Source: Cyanidium caldarium
Lineage: Eukaryota; Rhodophyta; Bangiophyceae; Cyanidiales; Cyanidiaceae
NCBI GenBank assembly: GCA_026184775.1
Contig: JANCYW010000001.1
Coordinates: forward strand, 62,001-126,000
Direction: 5' to 3'
DNA length: 64,000 bases
Of this stretch, positions 7,239 to 16,025 are shown piece by piece. Under the pieces are notes generated by a model. That model was not told the DNA's origin. It saw nothing but the letters and a program-made list of their open reading frames with translations, and did not search any database. Positions within the stretch are counted from its first letter, which is position 1. Each line of letters begins with the position of its first letter. The translations under genes were made by a program, and so were the position numbers.

Positions 7239-9383
7239 TCACGCATACATCATTCCGGCGGGCGGCACAGTGAGCGAGCGCTCGGGCACCGCGTGACCCA
7301 GCACCTTCACCTCCAGATCGCTCACGTCGTCGGTGCTGCCGATAAAAAGCGGCACCCGCATCTCCAGCGACCAGGCGCTCAGCTCCAGCAGCGGTCGTTT
7401 GCCCACGCTCGCCTTGCCACCCGCCTGCCGCGCCATGAACGCGAGCGGCGCGGCCACGCCGAGGAAGTCCGCCAGCGCCGCCTTGGGCGGTCCCGGCATC
7501 AGCAGAATGCCGCCGTGGCGAAACACCCTGTGCACGTTGGCGACGATGTTCTCCTCGTAGCGGAAATGTTTGGCATCCGGTGCAGCGGTCTCCACGCCGG
7601 CCACGTACTCTCGCACGCCGTCGATGGCCTTGTCGAGCGCGCGGGTGTCCAGCGAGTAGAGACACCCGCGTCGCGGAATCTGCACAAACTTCTCCTCCAA
7701 CACAAAGTGGCCGCTCACATCATCCAGCCCGAACATGTGCACGCCCAGACCGGTGCTCAGCATCAGTCGCACGGCCGATGTGTACAGCGCGTAACCGGCG
7801 GCCACCTGCTCGTAGCCGGTGCGCTGCAGCAGGTCGGCGGTGTCGCCCTCGCGCCCAGAATACGATTTGCGATAATACACCGAGAATATGGACCCCATGG
7901 AGCCACCCACCTGCCCCAGCAGCGCCGTGTATACCACCACGTAGTTGCCGATACCGGCCGCCGGATCCAGCGGCATCATCCGTTGCGACTGCGACGAATA
8001 GATCATGCAGCAGAAACCGGACGCCGCCAGCGCCGCGTGCAACTGCATCTCGGCGGTGTGCTGCAGCGACTCCATCGGGCCGTTGGGTTCGTCGCGGATG
8101 CGCGCCGCGATGATCTTGGCGGCGGTGCCGATTTCGGTGATCAGCAACGACAAGTCACTGCTGCCGTGCGGGTAATGTCGCTGCTGCTCGGTGAGGAAGC
8201 GCTTGATGGTCTCGGTGGCGGACACGCGCTCGCCGCCGTGCCGTGCGCTGGTGGGCGCCTGGGCGAACTTGGGCAGCGCCAGTGTCTCCAGCTGTCCGAT
8301 GGACAGATTGCGCGGCAATCGTCCGCCGCCGCCTTTGCGGGCATAAGACGTGCCACCTATAGAAACAGGTGTATTGCCGTCGCCACCGGCAGGGTCGCTC
8401 TTCGCCGTCGCCGGGCCGCGGCTGCAGCGCATCGACGCTCGGGCCTCCTCCACCAACCGATTGGCGGCCGCGGCCGGCATGTACAGCGGCGTGTCCGACA
8501 AGGTGGTATTGGAGCAGTGGTGGTTGCTGTGCTTGACCTTGCCGGCCACCAGTTTCTTCCAACTCTGGTGACACTCATTCACAATCTCCACCGCGTACTG
8601 GCGACTCTGGATGCGCTCCCGGAAGGCGAACTTGTTCTCGTCCTTGCCGTCGGGCACCTTGTAGGTGCGGAACCACGAGAACGTCGCATGCACCAGACCG
8701 GGCATCGCCCGATACAGATCCTCCACGTCGTTCAGCCCGGCAGCGCTCGGGTCGCGCACGTCAATCACGATCACTTTCCAGTCCATTTCGCCCTCGTCGA
8801 TCATGCCCAGCACGCCCAGCACCTTGACCGGCTTCACTTGGCCCACCTGCGCGATAGCCTGCCCGATCTCGCACACGTCCAGCGGGTCACCATCGCCCAG
8901 CGCGCCCGTCTCCATGTGCACCTGCGTGGGGTCCTCCCAGGTCTGCGGGAAGCAGCCGTAGTTCCAGATGTAGCCCTTGTACGGGTAGACGTTTTGCACG
9001 AAGCGCGGTTTGCCCTTCTTCTCGTCCTGCATGATGGGCGCCAGCGGCAGCCGCGTGCGCAGTTCGTACTTGGCGTTGGTCCAGCGCGGTATCTCCACCA
9101 CCATATTCAGCACGCCGTGATCGCGATCCGCGTGCAGCGGTATGTCGTGCAGCGGATTGATATAGCCGTGGTGCTCGAGCGTAAAATAGAAGCGCTTCTC
9201 GTCCTCGTTCTCCTCGTTCACCACCGACACGATGGAGTAGCGGGAGGAGGAATCGACGGGCTTGACGTCTTGTGTGGCGACAGCGCTGGCGGTGTGGTGG
9301 GATGGATGGCTCGCGCCCGCGGGCGGCAGTGACGCCGCACCGGAGCGAGGCGGGCTGCTGGCCGAATTTTCGGAGCGATTCAT
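7239..9383 (-). CDS. soluble inorganic pyrophosphatase fused to an FBPase-like domain
   Basis: 714 aa in one uninterrupted frame. Residues about 50-285 are a family I pyrophosphatase of eukaryotic type. Metal and substrate motifs are intact: YIWNYGCFPQTWEDP, GDGDPLDVCEIG with the catalytic Asp residues, and MIDEGEMDWKVIVIDVRDP. After a linker the remaining half (about 360-710) follows fructose-1,6-bisphosphatase from end to end: GSIFSVYYRKS, DLLQRTGYEQVAAGYALY, LSTGLGVHMFGLD, FVQIPRRGCLYSLD, NIVANVHRVFRHGGILL, AFMARQAGG, FIGSTDDV. Its catalytic parts are lost. The EE pair is YSSQS, DPLDGSSN reads DPAAGIGN, the ECNP Glu is missing, and VADVHR is VANVHR. The likely product hydrolyses PPi while the FBPase half acts as a scaffold or sensor (inference). 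ATG 9383 (MNRSENS) is chosen; an upstream start at 9569 would add 62 residues. It is convergent with the ABC gene. Confidence 0.85.
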   Translation of the reverse strand: MNRSENSASSPPRSGAASLPPAGASHPSHHTASAVATQDVKPVDSSSRYSIVSVVNEENEDEKRFYFTLEHHGYINPLHDIPLHADRDHGVLNMVVEIPRWTNAKYELRTRLPLAPIMQDEKKGKPRFVQNVYPYKGYIWNYGCFPQTWEDPTQVHMETGALGDGDPLDVCEIGQAIAQVGQVKPVKVLGVLGMIDEGEMDWKVIVIDVRDPSAAGLNDVEDLYRAMPGLVHATFSWFRTYKVPDGKDENKFAFRERIQSRQYAVEIVNECHQSWKKLVAGKVKHSNHHCSNTTLSDTPLYMPAAAANRLVEEARASMRCSRGPATAKSDPAGGDGNTPVSIGGTSYARKGGGGRLPRNLSIGQLETLALPKFAQAPTSARHGGERVSATETIKRFLTEQQRHYPHGSSDLSLLITEIGTAAKIIAARIRDEPNGPMESLQHTAEMQLHAALAASGFCCMIYSSQSQRMMPLDPAAGIGNYVVVYTALLGQVGGSMGSIFSVYYRKSYSGREGDTADLLQRTGYEQVAAGYALYTSAVRLMLSTGLGVHMFGLDDVSGHFVLEEKFVQIPRRGCLYSLDTRALDKAIDGVREYVAGVETAAPDAKHFRYEENIVANVHRVFRHGGILLMPGPPKAALADFLGVAAPLAFMARQAGGKASVGKRPLLELSAWSLEMRVPLFIGSTDDVSDLEVKVLGHAVPERSLTVPPAGMMYA

Positions 9384-9902
9384 AGAAAGGTTTGCCCCCA
9401 ATAAAGAGATTCTCGTGAATCGCAAAGTATACCAACAGCGACAGAAAACGATTCGACAATATGGTGCTCTTGGCGACCTTGCCTCGCTGGTCGAATCGGA
9501 GCTTCCAACGGGGTGCGACCGGGAGGCGAAGGGTGGCGCTCCACTCCGGAGCCGATTCCATCCCAACATCCGCTGTCACGATCGTGCCACCGAATTCCGT
9601 CACACAGACAAGCACTCGCGACGGAACGCCTGTTGGCAGACGGCGCCTTCGTACACCGCCGTTTTCACGAAGCGTCGTCGCAGTCGTCATCGACGCGAGG
9701 AGCACCTGCGCGTGCAGGATCTCCGTTTTTAGACCGAGCGCCCACGTAAGCGCTCACGGACCTCGACAGAGTGCTTTTCAAGGCATCCTGCCACACGCGG
9801 AACAGCGCGCAAGCGAGGCGTTGAAGGGACACCTGCGTCGGCAGTAGTGACCTTCCCGACTGTCTCGGACTCTGGTTCTGTGCACGCGAAAACAGACAGG
9901 AA
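9384..9902. promoter_or_regulatory. divergent intergenic region, PPase-FBPase / EH gene
   Basis: 519 bp between two divergent ATGs. The minus frame of the PPase fusion stays open to 9569, so up to 186 bp here could be coding leader. The stretch is less GC-rich than its surroundings, for example AATAAAGAGATTCTCGTGAA near 9400. I see no other gene. Confidence 0.5.
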
Positions 9903-12137
9903 ATGTTCTCCGGCCGATACGGAAGACAGCCCTCGCTGCCACCGGCTTATTCTAACAGTGGGGCGCTGCAGCCGGCGCGTTCGGCGTCCTCAACCGCAGG
10001 ACGGGAGAACGAGGCGGTGCAGATGTTGCGGTTGACCCGCGAGGAGCAGACGGTGTACTCGGAGATCTACCGTCAGGCACGGGATGTGGCGACGGGGTTT
10101 GTGGCCGGTGACCAGGCGGCCGCGGTGCTGAGGCGGTCCAACCTGTATCGCGACATTCTGCGGGATATTTGGAATATTGCGGACCACACCAAACGCGGTT
10201 ATCTAGATCAGGATCAGTTTTTCGTGGCGCTGCGGCTGGTGGCGATATGCCAACGGGGCGGGGAAGCGTCACTGGAGAGTATGCGGCGCTTTCGGGGTAT
10301 GCAGCTGCTGCCCAAACTGGAGGCGCCGCCGCCGCCCAGCGCCTCGTCCGCGACGCGGTCGGCGGCAGCGTCGATACTGTCGACGCCGTCGCCGCTACCG
10401 ACTGGCGCTTCCAGCGCCCGGGGGAAACCCCAACCGCCGCCAGCGCCGGTCAACTGGGTGCCCACCTACGAACAGATCGCCAAGTACGACACCATGATGC
10501 GGCAGTTTTGCTCGAGCGGCAGCAACGCCGGGCGGCACGATTCGGGCGCGCCGGCCGCCCGCGCCGGCCCTCAGTTGGTGCTGTCCGGGGAGGTGGCGCG
10601 CAACGCCCTTCCCAAAATTGCCCAGCAGCGTTTGTCGCAGACGGTTCTGCGAGAGGTATGGGAGCTGTCGGACCAGGATCGCGACGGCGCGCTAGACGTG
10701 CAAGAGTTTCGTTGCGCGGCGCACCTGTTGCAGGTGCTGTCGGAAGATCCGGAGCGGCGGGCAGTGCCCAGACCGCTGCCGGCAGCGCTGGAAAAGCGCA
10801 ACTTGCGTTTGCGTTTCGGGGAGGGCACCTCGAGCACCTCCGCGGATGGCGGAGCGGCCACCGCCAGCGCCGCGCAGGCGTATCGCGCCGAGCGCCCGGC
10901 GGCACACGCCACGAACGCCGCGGACGCATCCGGGGAGAACTCGCGCGAAAATGTGGACACGGCGGTGGCGCGGCTAAAGGCGCTCCGCAACCACCTGGAC
11001 ATTTTGGATGTGCGCGGACGGGCGCTGGCCGAGAAGAAACGCGCCACCATGGCCGGCGGCGGCGGCTCGCTGGAGCGCATTTACACCGAGGAGCGAGCGT
11101 TCTTGCGCGACGCCATCGGGGTCATCGAGGCGTGCATGCAAGATCTGGGCGGGAGCACCGACGCGACCGCGGCTGGCAGCGGTGGAGAGGCACGGGCGGG
11201 GCGCGAGCCGCCCAACGCGGTGGCGCCGTGGGACGACGAAGATCCGCGGCGCTTACAGCAGTTGCTGGTGGCCGCCAAGACCGAGGCAGCGCGCGAGCGG
11301 GCCAAGGCCAAAATGGTGGAGGAGGAGCTGTACGTGGCCAAACGCCAAATCAACGACATGGTGGCGGCGACGGCGGCGGCGACCAACGCGGCGCGCAACG
11401 CCACCGGCGCCGAGGCGTGGATGCCCGACGGCTCGACTGAGCGCAGAGATCAGTGGAGCGAGGACGCCGAGGGCGAACACGAACCCGGACGCGGCAAGCG
11501 GGGCACCGCGCGTTCGCGCAGCGGCCGTTCGGCGGTATCGGGCTCGCTGGTGGATAGCTGGCCCGGTGATGAGGTGAAAGCGGGGGCGCGCCCGAGCCAG
11601 CGCCGATCGACCGGCGCGTACGACTTTTCGGCCATGGCATCGTCCGCGGCCGCCTCCACGAGCAGCCGAAACAAACCGGGCACGGGCCGTGCACGCGTGC
11701 CCGACGAGTGGAGTCAGGCGGGAGAGCGCACATTTTCCGGCGGCGAGGCCGACGCGGACACCAGACGCGCCGGCCCCTCCCCCGATCGACGTGCCAGCCG
11801 CACCACCGACACTGCCACGGTGTTTGGCGCGTATGCGCGCGGTCCGACGCTGTCCACCCGACGCGTCGCCGACAAGCGCGATACGGACGGGACCGGCGCG
11901 CGCCCGTCGGAACGGCGTCGTGCCCGTCGCGCCGCCGACGAGAGGCACACCGCGCACATATCCGCCGCCAGCGATGAAGACACTTGGCGCGACGCCGACT
12001 TGCAGGAGGAAGAAGAGGAGCAGCCAGAGGTGGGCGGCGGACGGACGCCGCGTTCCTCCAAGGCGCCAGCGGCTCGGTCCCGCGCCGAGGACGAATGGGC
12101 ACGCTCCGCCTCCACCGCCGCCTTTGACTTTTGGTGA
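9903..12137 (+). CDS. EH-domain endocytic scaffold (Eps15/Pan1-like)
   Basis: 744 aa with two Eps15-homology domains. EH1 lies at about residues 44-125: LTREEQTVYSEIYRQA, LRRSNLYRDILRDIWNIADH, then GYLDQDQFFVALRLVAICQ. EH2 lies at about 180-285, with YDTMMRQF, LPKIAQQRLSQTVLREVW and an EF-hand-like loop SDQDRDGALDVQEF. A Gly/Ala-rich stretch and a predicted coiled coil (about 350-500, including RLKALRNHLDILDVRGRALA) follow, then a long basic/acidic disordered tail ending in AAFDFW. EH domains bind NPF-type peptides on endocytic adaptors, so the protein probably organises clathrin-linked vesicle formation at the plasma membrane or endosomes. Domain order, two EH then coil then disordered tail, matches Eps15/Pan1. 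No UIM or WH2 motif was recognised. Confidence 0.85.
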   Translation: MFSGRYGRQPSLPPAYSNSGALQPARSASSTAGRENEAVQMLRLTREEQTVYSEIYRQARDVATGFVAGDQAAAVLRRSNLYRDILRDIWNIADHTKRGYLDQDQFFVALRLVAICQRGGEASLESMRRFRGMQLLPKLEAPPPPSASSATRSAAASILSTPSPLPTGASSARGKPQPPPAPVNWVPTYEQIAKYDTMMRQFCSSGSNAGRHDSGAPAARAGPQLVLSGEVARNALPKIAQQRLSQTVLREVWELSDQDRDGALDVQEFRCAAHLLQVLSEDPERRAVPRPLPAALEKRNLRLRFGEGTSSTSADGGAATASAAQAYRAERPAAHATNAADASGENSRENVDTAVARLKALRNHLDILDVRGRALAEKKRATMAGGGGSLERIYTEERAFLRDAIGVIEACMQDLGGSTDATAAGSGGEARAGREPPNAVAPWDDEDPRRLQQLLVAAKTEAARERAKAKMVEEELYVAKRQINDMVAATAAATNAARNATGAEAWMPDGSTERRDQWSEDAEGEHEPGRGKRGTARSRSGRSAVSGSLVDSWPGDEVKAGARPSQRRSTGAYDFSAMASSAAASTSSRNKPGTGRARVPDEWSQAGERTFSGGEADADTRRAGPSPDRRASRTTDTATVFGAYARGPTLSTRRVADKRDTDGTGARPSERRRARRAADERHTAHISAASDEDTWRDADLQEEEEEQPEVGGGRTPRSSKAPAARSRAEDEWARSASTAAFDFW

Positions 12138-12357
12138 CATGAATATGGAGAGGTGGATAAAAGGAGAAGAGGTGTATGCATCGGTCGATAATAGGGGAAT
12201 GTCTCCGGAGGGACGCAACATCGTCGTCGACGAAACACGCTGCGACCGTCGGCCCGTCGACCGTTCGTTGCGGGTCGAGACCGCCGAGGACATCTTCAGA
12301 CTGCCTCATTGCACGAGACGCTCACGCAGAAATTGACACTCCTGCGACTGGTATCTC

Positions 12358-13476
12358 ATGAGCGCCGAGGGTGGTTACACTTCGGTGGCGTTCCCGTCGC
12401 ACGTACGGACGGCGTTTACCAAGTCGGGTGCGCCGTGTGCCGAGCGGCATGATGCGACGGGAGAGTTGGTGCGATTGCTGGACGACCTCGGCACCGAGTT
12501 TCGGTGGGTGGCGGCGCGCGTGCGGGAGACGCGATCGGCACGGGGCGCCACGGCGGCGGTCGATGCGCCCATAACGCCGTCGCTGGTGACGCAGCAGCTC
12601 TACCACGCGCTATGTCACGACGGATACGCCTGCCTCATCGTCAGCCGGGACGAGCCGGATCCCATGCCGCTGCCACCGGATATGCCGCACGGCAGTTATG
12701 TGATCGTGCTGGCCAGTTTGGAGTATGACGAGGTGGCCGGGACGGCTGGCGACGGCGTCATCGGCTCGCTCTTCTCGGTGTACAAGCGCAGGACCACCCC
12801 AGGACGTGCCGGTCGCAAGGAGGATATGCAGGTGCAGCTGGCCGGCCAGGTAGCCGCCGGCTATGCGCTGTACGGCAGTTCGACGCAGATGTGTTATGCG
12901 ATGCGGGGCAACCCGGGCGTGTACCGTTTTGTGTTGCACCCGGTGGCCAAGCAGTTTTTCATGTGCTCGGCGACGGCCATGACGTTTGGGAAGGAGAACG
13001 TGTCGGGCATCGCGCTGGGCATGGACGATAAGGCGATGCGTCAGGCGGCCAACAACGGGGCGGAGGCGGTGAACGGGCAGGCGGTCGCGACGACACCACC
13101 GGTGCGCCTGTTGTGTCCGCGCGGGCTGTTGCTGCGCGGGGATGCGCTGGGCGCGGCGCTGCGGGCGTTTGTGGAGCGGCACGGGTGTGGCGTGATTTAC
13201 ACGGGCTCCATCGTAGACGACTTTCACTCGATGCTGATGGCCGGCGGGGTGATGGTGACCGACGCGATCGATCTGTTGTGTGAGGCGGGCCCGCTGGCGT
13301 ATCTGGCGGAGGAGACGGGCGCTCGCGCCGTGGACGACAGCGGCGCGCGGGTGTTGGATCGGCGTCTGAGCGGCAGCGACCCGTTGCATGTGCCGGTGCG
13401 CGTGTTGCTGGGCGCGCCCGAGCTGATCGAGGAGCTGCAAACCGGCATGCGCGATGCCGAGAAGGAGCGGCGATGA
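12358..13476 (+). CDS. FBPase-like protein lacking the metal-binding motif
   Basis: 372 aa, about the length of an ordinary fructose-1,6-bisphosphatase, and related to the C-terminal half of the fusion gene 3 kb to the left. Family blocks visible in order are GSLFSVYKRR, QVAAGYALYGSSTQMCYAM, RFVLHPVAKQFFM, YTGSIVDDFHSMLMAGGVMV and LLCEAGPLAYLAEETGARAV. The distal Glu of the ECNP block is kept (LLCEAGP). The SEED acidic pair is VSRDEP, and the DPLDGSSNID motif that holds the metals is MPLPPDMPHGSYV, so classic Mg-dependent FBPase activity is unlikely. It may be a regulatory paralogue, possibly partnering the fusion protein or a true FBPase elsewhere in the genome (inference). No transit peptide is evident, so it is probably cytosolic. 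It is tail to tail with the proteasome gene, 78 bp away. Confidence 0.75.
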   Translation: MSAEGGYTSVAFPSHVRTAFTKSGAPCAERHDATGELVRLLDDLGTEFRWVAARVRETRSARGATAAVDAPITPSLVTQQLYHALCHDGYACLIVSRDEPDPMPLPPDMPHGSYVIVLASLEYDEVAGTAGDGVIGSLFSVYKRRTTPGRAGRKEDMQVQLAGQVAAGYALYGSSTQMCYAMRGNPGVYRFVLHPVAKQFFMCSATAMTFGKENVSGIALGMDDKAMRQAANNGAEAVNGQAVATTPPVRLLCPRGLLLRGDALGAALRAFVERHGCGVIYTGSIVDDFHSMLMAGGVMVTDAIDLLCEAGPLAYLAEETGARAVDDSGARVLDRRLSGSDPLHVPVRVLLGAPELIEELQTGMRDAEKERR

Positions 13477-13554
13477 CAGGTAGAGGAGGGATGAGGGGAC
13501 GCGATGGGCGCTAACAGGTGGTTGCGACGAGAGGTCCCGCTCCAACACTCAGAA

Positions 13555-14349
13555 CTACGAAGTATCCTCCATACGCTCTTCCGAGGCCGAAGGAGCGCCG
13601 GTCGCCGATCCACCTTCCGGCTCGGGCGCTGGTCGAATCGCCTCCAAGAAGCCGGCCACTTGCGCGTCCTCGTAAACGCGAAACGGCTCCTCGATACCGA
13701 CCACCGCCACCATGCAGTTGTGCTCGGTCAGCTCGGCATCGCGCACGGCCGCAAAGGTCTCTCGCAGCGCGGCGAGCGCCAGTCGAATGAGTTCGTCGCG
13801 TTTCGCCTGCTTCACCTCCTCCAGATGGCGCTCTAGGTAGGTCTTGGCGCTCTGGGAGCGCGCGCCCAACGCCATCGCCCACAGCTCGTACTCGTCGCCG
13901 CTGGGGCACGTCTCGAAGAGGTGCGGACCGAGCTCGTCCACTCCGGCCACCAGCAGACCCACCCCGAACGGTCGTTTGGAAGCGCGCTGCGTGCACCGCT
14001 GACAATAGTCGGCCACGTGGCGCACCAGCCGACCCACCGGCACGGCGCTCTCGTACGCGAACCGGTGTTGCAGGCACTCGTTTCGCATAAACTTGGACAG
14101 CACGCGGGCGTCGGCGATGATGCCCGACACCGCCACCCCGACGTGCGTGTCCAACTCGAATATCTTGCGCTGGTGCGACGCCAGATCCGACACCGACCGC
14201 TTCACGCAGGCGAGCACGGCGTGCGTGCCCGATCGCGCGCCCACCACCGCCGAACCCTGCTTCACCGCCTCGGACGCGTACTCTATCTGATGAATTCGCC
14301 CTTGAGGTGAGAACGTGGTTATATCGGTGTCATACTGATTGCGCAACAT
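13555..14349 (-). CDS. PSMA1: 20S proteasome subunit alpha type-1
   Basis: 264 aa, matching the family length. The N-terminus MLRNQYDTDITTFSPQGRIH is the alpha-ring signature and is close to PSMA1 (MFRNQYDTDVTTWSPQGRL). Further subtype matches are EYASEAVKQGSAVVG, SDLASHQRKIFELDTHVGVA, RVLSKFMRNECLQHRF and SAKTYLERHLEEVKQAKRDE. Alpha subunits form the gated outer rings of the 20S core and have no protease activity of their own. The start at 14349 is fixed by the conserved N-terminus; the frame continues upstream without resemblance to anything. The C-terminal tail is short and acidic/Ser-rich. The neighbour upstream on the same strand is the AMP-binding-fold gene. Confidence 0.95.
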   Translation of the reverse strand: MLRNQYDTDITTFSPQGRIHQIEYASEAVKQGSAVVGARSGTHAVLACVKRSVSDLASHQRKIFELDTHVGVAVSGIIADARVLSKFMRNECLQHRFAYESAVPVGRLVRHVADYCQRCTQRASKRPFGVGLLVAGVDELGPHLFETCPSGDEYELWAMALGARSQSAKTYLERHLEEVKQAKRDELIRLALAALRETFAAVRDAELTEHNCMVAVVGIEEPFRVYEDAQVAGFLEAIRPAPEPEGGSATGAPSASEERMEDTS

Positions 14350-14604
14350 GGTGAGAAACGAGGGGTGCTCTATGTGCGCGGGCCAGTGCGGAAAATGCAC
14401 AGGGGGCGCGGATGATCCGGGCGCCCGTGAACGCGCCGCGCGCCACCGCTGCAGCGCGTTTCCGAGGTGAGGCTCTCTCTCTCTCACGCGAGCGAGACAA
14501 CGACGCCACCGTGCACACAAGAGGGAATCGGGGACCAGAGGACCGGTTGATACAAACGCAAGGTATCCAACGCTCTTGCACCACCCACTCCTCTTCCTTT
14601 TTTT

Positions 14605-15807
14605 TCAAGTGCTTACCAGCAGGGCGCCACCTTCCCGGTCGGATACTTCTTGGCCGGCCGCGGGCGACACATCGTAGCTGGGAAAGATGGCGAGCGTCTC
14701 GTGCAGCAGCGCGGCCACCAGAGCGGTGAGCGCTCGCCGCTGACCGACGACAGAGTCTCCGGGGGCGATGACCAGGCGACCACGGACCGCATTGGAGTGG
14801 TCCGAGTCGAGGCCGCCCAGCTCGCGCGCCATCGCCTCCGCCTCGCGCATCAGTTGCCCCTCGGTGACCGTCTCGGTGTGTACACCGCGGCCAGCGCCAC
14901 CGTCGGCGGTGGTGGCGGCGTCGCTGCGGGGTCGCAGAAACACAAACGAGCCGTAACACGCCGCACCGCTGAGGTCGTCGGCAGCACACGGGTGGGGCAT
15001 GGCGTCGTACACCAGCAGGCTCCGAAAATGCAACAGCGTGCGCAACGTCTCCCGGCCGGTATGCGCAACAAACTCCAGCTCGCGCGGCAACAGCGCGCTC
15101 GGCGGCGTATACGGCACGCCTGAGAGGACGCTCAGGCCGGCCAGCCCGGCGCTGTCGCGAGAGATCGGTGCGCGCACGCCCAGGCCCGGCGGTGCCACGA
15201 ACAGCGCTTGCAACAGCGACATCGGCCGATCGAGATGCTCCACCTCGGTGATCGTATTGCCGCTATCAGCGGCGACCGCCGGCACGCTCAGCGCTTGCAC
15301 CCGTGCGGCCACCGCCCGCGGCACCGTCTCGTATTCGTGCCAGCAGATGATGCCCCGCGGCTTGTACTCGTCCAACAGGTGCAACGCGTGATCCAATACC
15401 ACGTCGTCCACCAGCCGATGTCGCTGCGGCGCCGGCAACACCACCAGTTCGATACCGGCCGCTGCCGCCGCCAGACAAGTCACCACCGATTCGGCACTGC
15501 CGGCGGGCAACCACGCCGCCAGACGATCGCGCGGGGCCAGCCCCAGCTCCCCGCGCAGGCCGGCCGCCAGCGCCTGCACGCTCCGCCACAGCGCCCGCGC
15601 GGTAAAGCGCATGGTGTGGTTGCGCGTCGACTCGAAAAACTTGAGCGCATCCTTGGTGGGGCGATGGCGCGCCACGTGCTCCAGCTGCGCCACCAGTCGC
15701 GCCGGTGCCTCGGCCGCCGTTGCCGTTTGAGCCAGGTGGCGGTGCAGAGGGTAGGAGAGAGCACGGGAGGTCCACCGTGACAGGGCGCTGCCCTGCATGG
15801 TTGTCAT
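14605..15807 (-). CDS. truncated AMP-binding (acyl-CoA synthetase-like) protein
   Basis: 400 aa with a likely mitochondrial presequence (MTTMQGSALSRWTSRALSYP). From about residue 40 it follows the N-terminal subdomain of adenylate-forming enzymes: a T-x-x-x-L-x-x-x-V-x-x-L-A-x-G-L segment (FTARALWRSVQALAAGLRGE), then LAPRDRLAAWLPAGSAESVV and a Gly-rich stretch. A later segment resembles the region after the P-loop up to the second core (GQRRALTALVAALLHETLAI). The AMP-binding P-loop (T-S-G-T-T-G-x-P-K) is absent, and the protein stops before the adenylation core motifs A5-A10, at about two thirds of normal length. It is therefore probably a non-catalytic relative. The last codons read GTAAGC ACT TGA, so a splice donor there cannot be fully excluded, but no matching acceptor was found. 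Function unknown. Confidence 0.5.
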   Translation of the reverse strand: MTTMQGSALSRWTSRALSYPLHRHLAQTATAAEAPARLVAQLEHVARHRPTKDALKFFESTRNHTMRFTARALWRSVQALAAGLRGELGLAPRDRLAAWLPAGSAESVVTCLAAAAAGIELVVLPAPQRHRLVDDVVLDHALHLLDEYKPRGIICWHEYETVPRAVAARVQALSVPAVAADSGNTITEVEHLDRPMSLLQALFVAPPGLGVRAPISRDSAGLAGLSVLSGVPYTPPSALLPRELEFVAHTGRETLRTLLHFRSLLVYDAMPHPCAADDLSGAACYGSFVFLRPRSDAATTADGGAGRGVHTETVTEGQLMREAEAMARELGGLDSDHSNAVRGRLVIAPGDSVVGQRRALTALVAALLHETLAIFPSYDVSPAAGQEVSDREGGALLVST

Positions 15808-16025
15808 AAAAGCGAGAGACGCGGAGTGTTCTGATCCATCCACCGCCGCTGCCGCCGTGTAAGGGAGTGAAGTGTGTTGCCCGCGCTGAGAACACACGGG
15901 CCGTCGGCGGGTGCTCTCGTCGGACCAACGCGCGGCGGAATGCAGAGGACATCGAAGCGAGACGCAAGCATGGGATTTTTGTTCCAAACTTTCTCCTATA
16001 TGCTCTCACCCTCTCCGGTCAACTC

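Noticed and set aside
7038-9332. 764-codon plus-strand open frame
   Set aside because: It is the antisense of the PPase-FBPase gene, His/Gln/Arg-rich and without any family resemblance. GC-rich coding sequence often leaves long open antisense frames.
14605-14620. GTAAGC at the 3' end of the AMP-binding-fold gene (minus strand) as a splice donor
   Set aside because: Downstream there is no ACTAAC branch point with an acceptor. The nearest candidate would join it in frame to the non-conserved leader of the proteasome gene, which is implausible. The TGA four codons later is kept as the stop.
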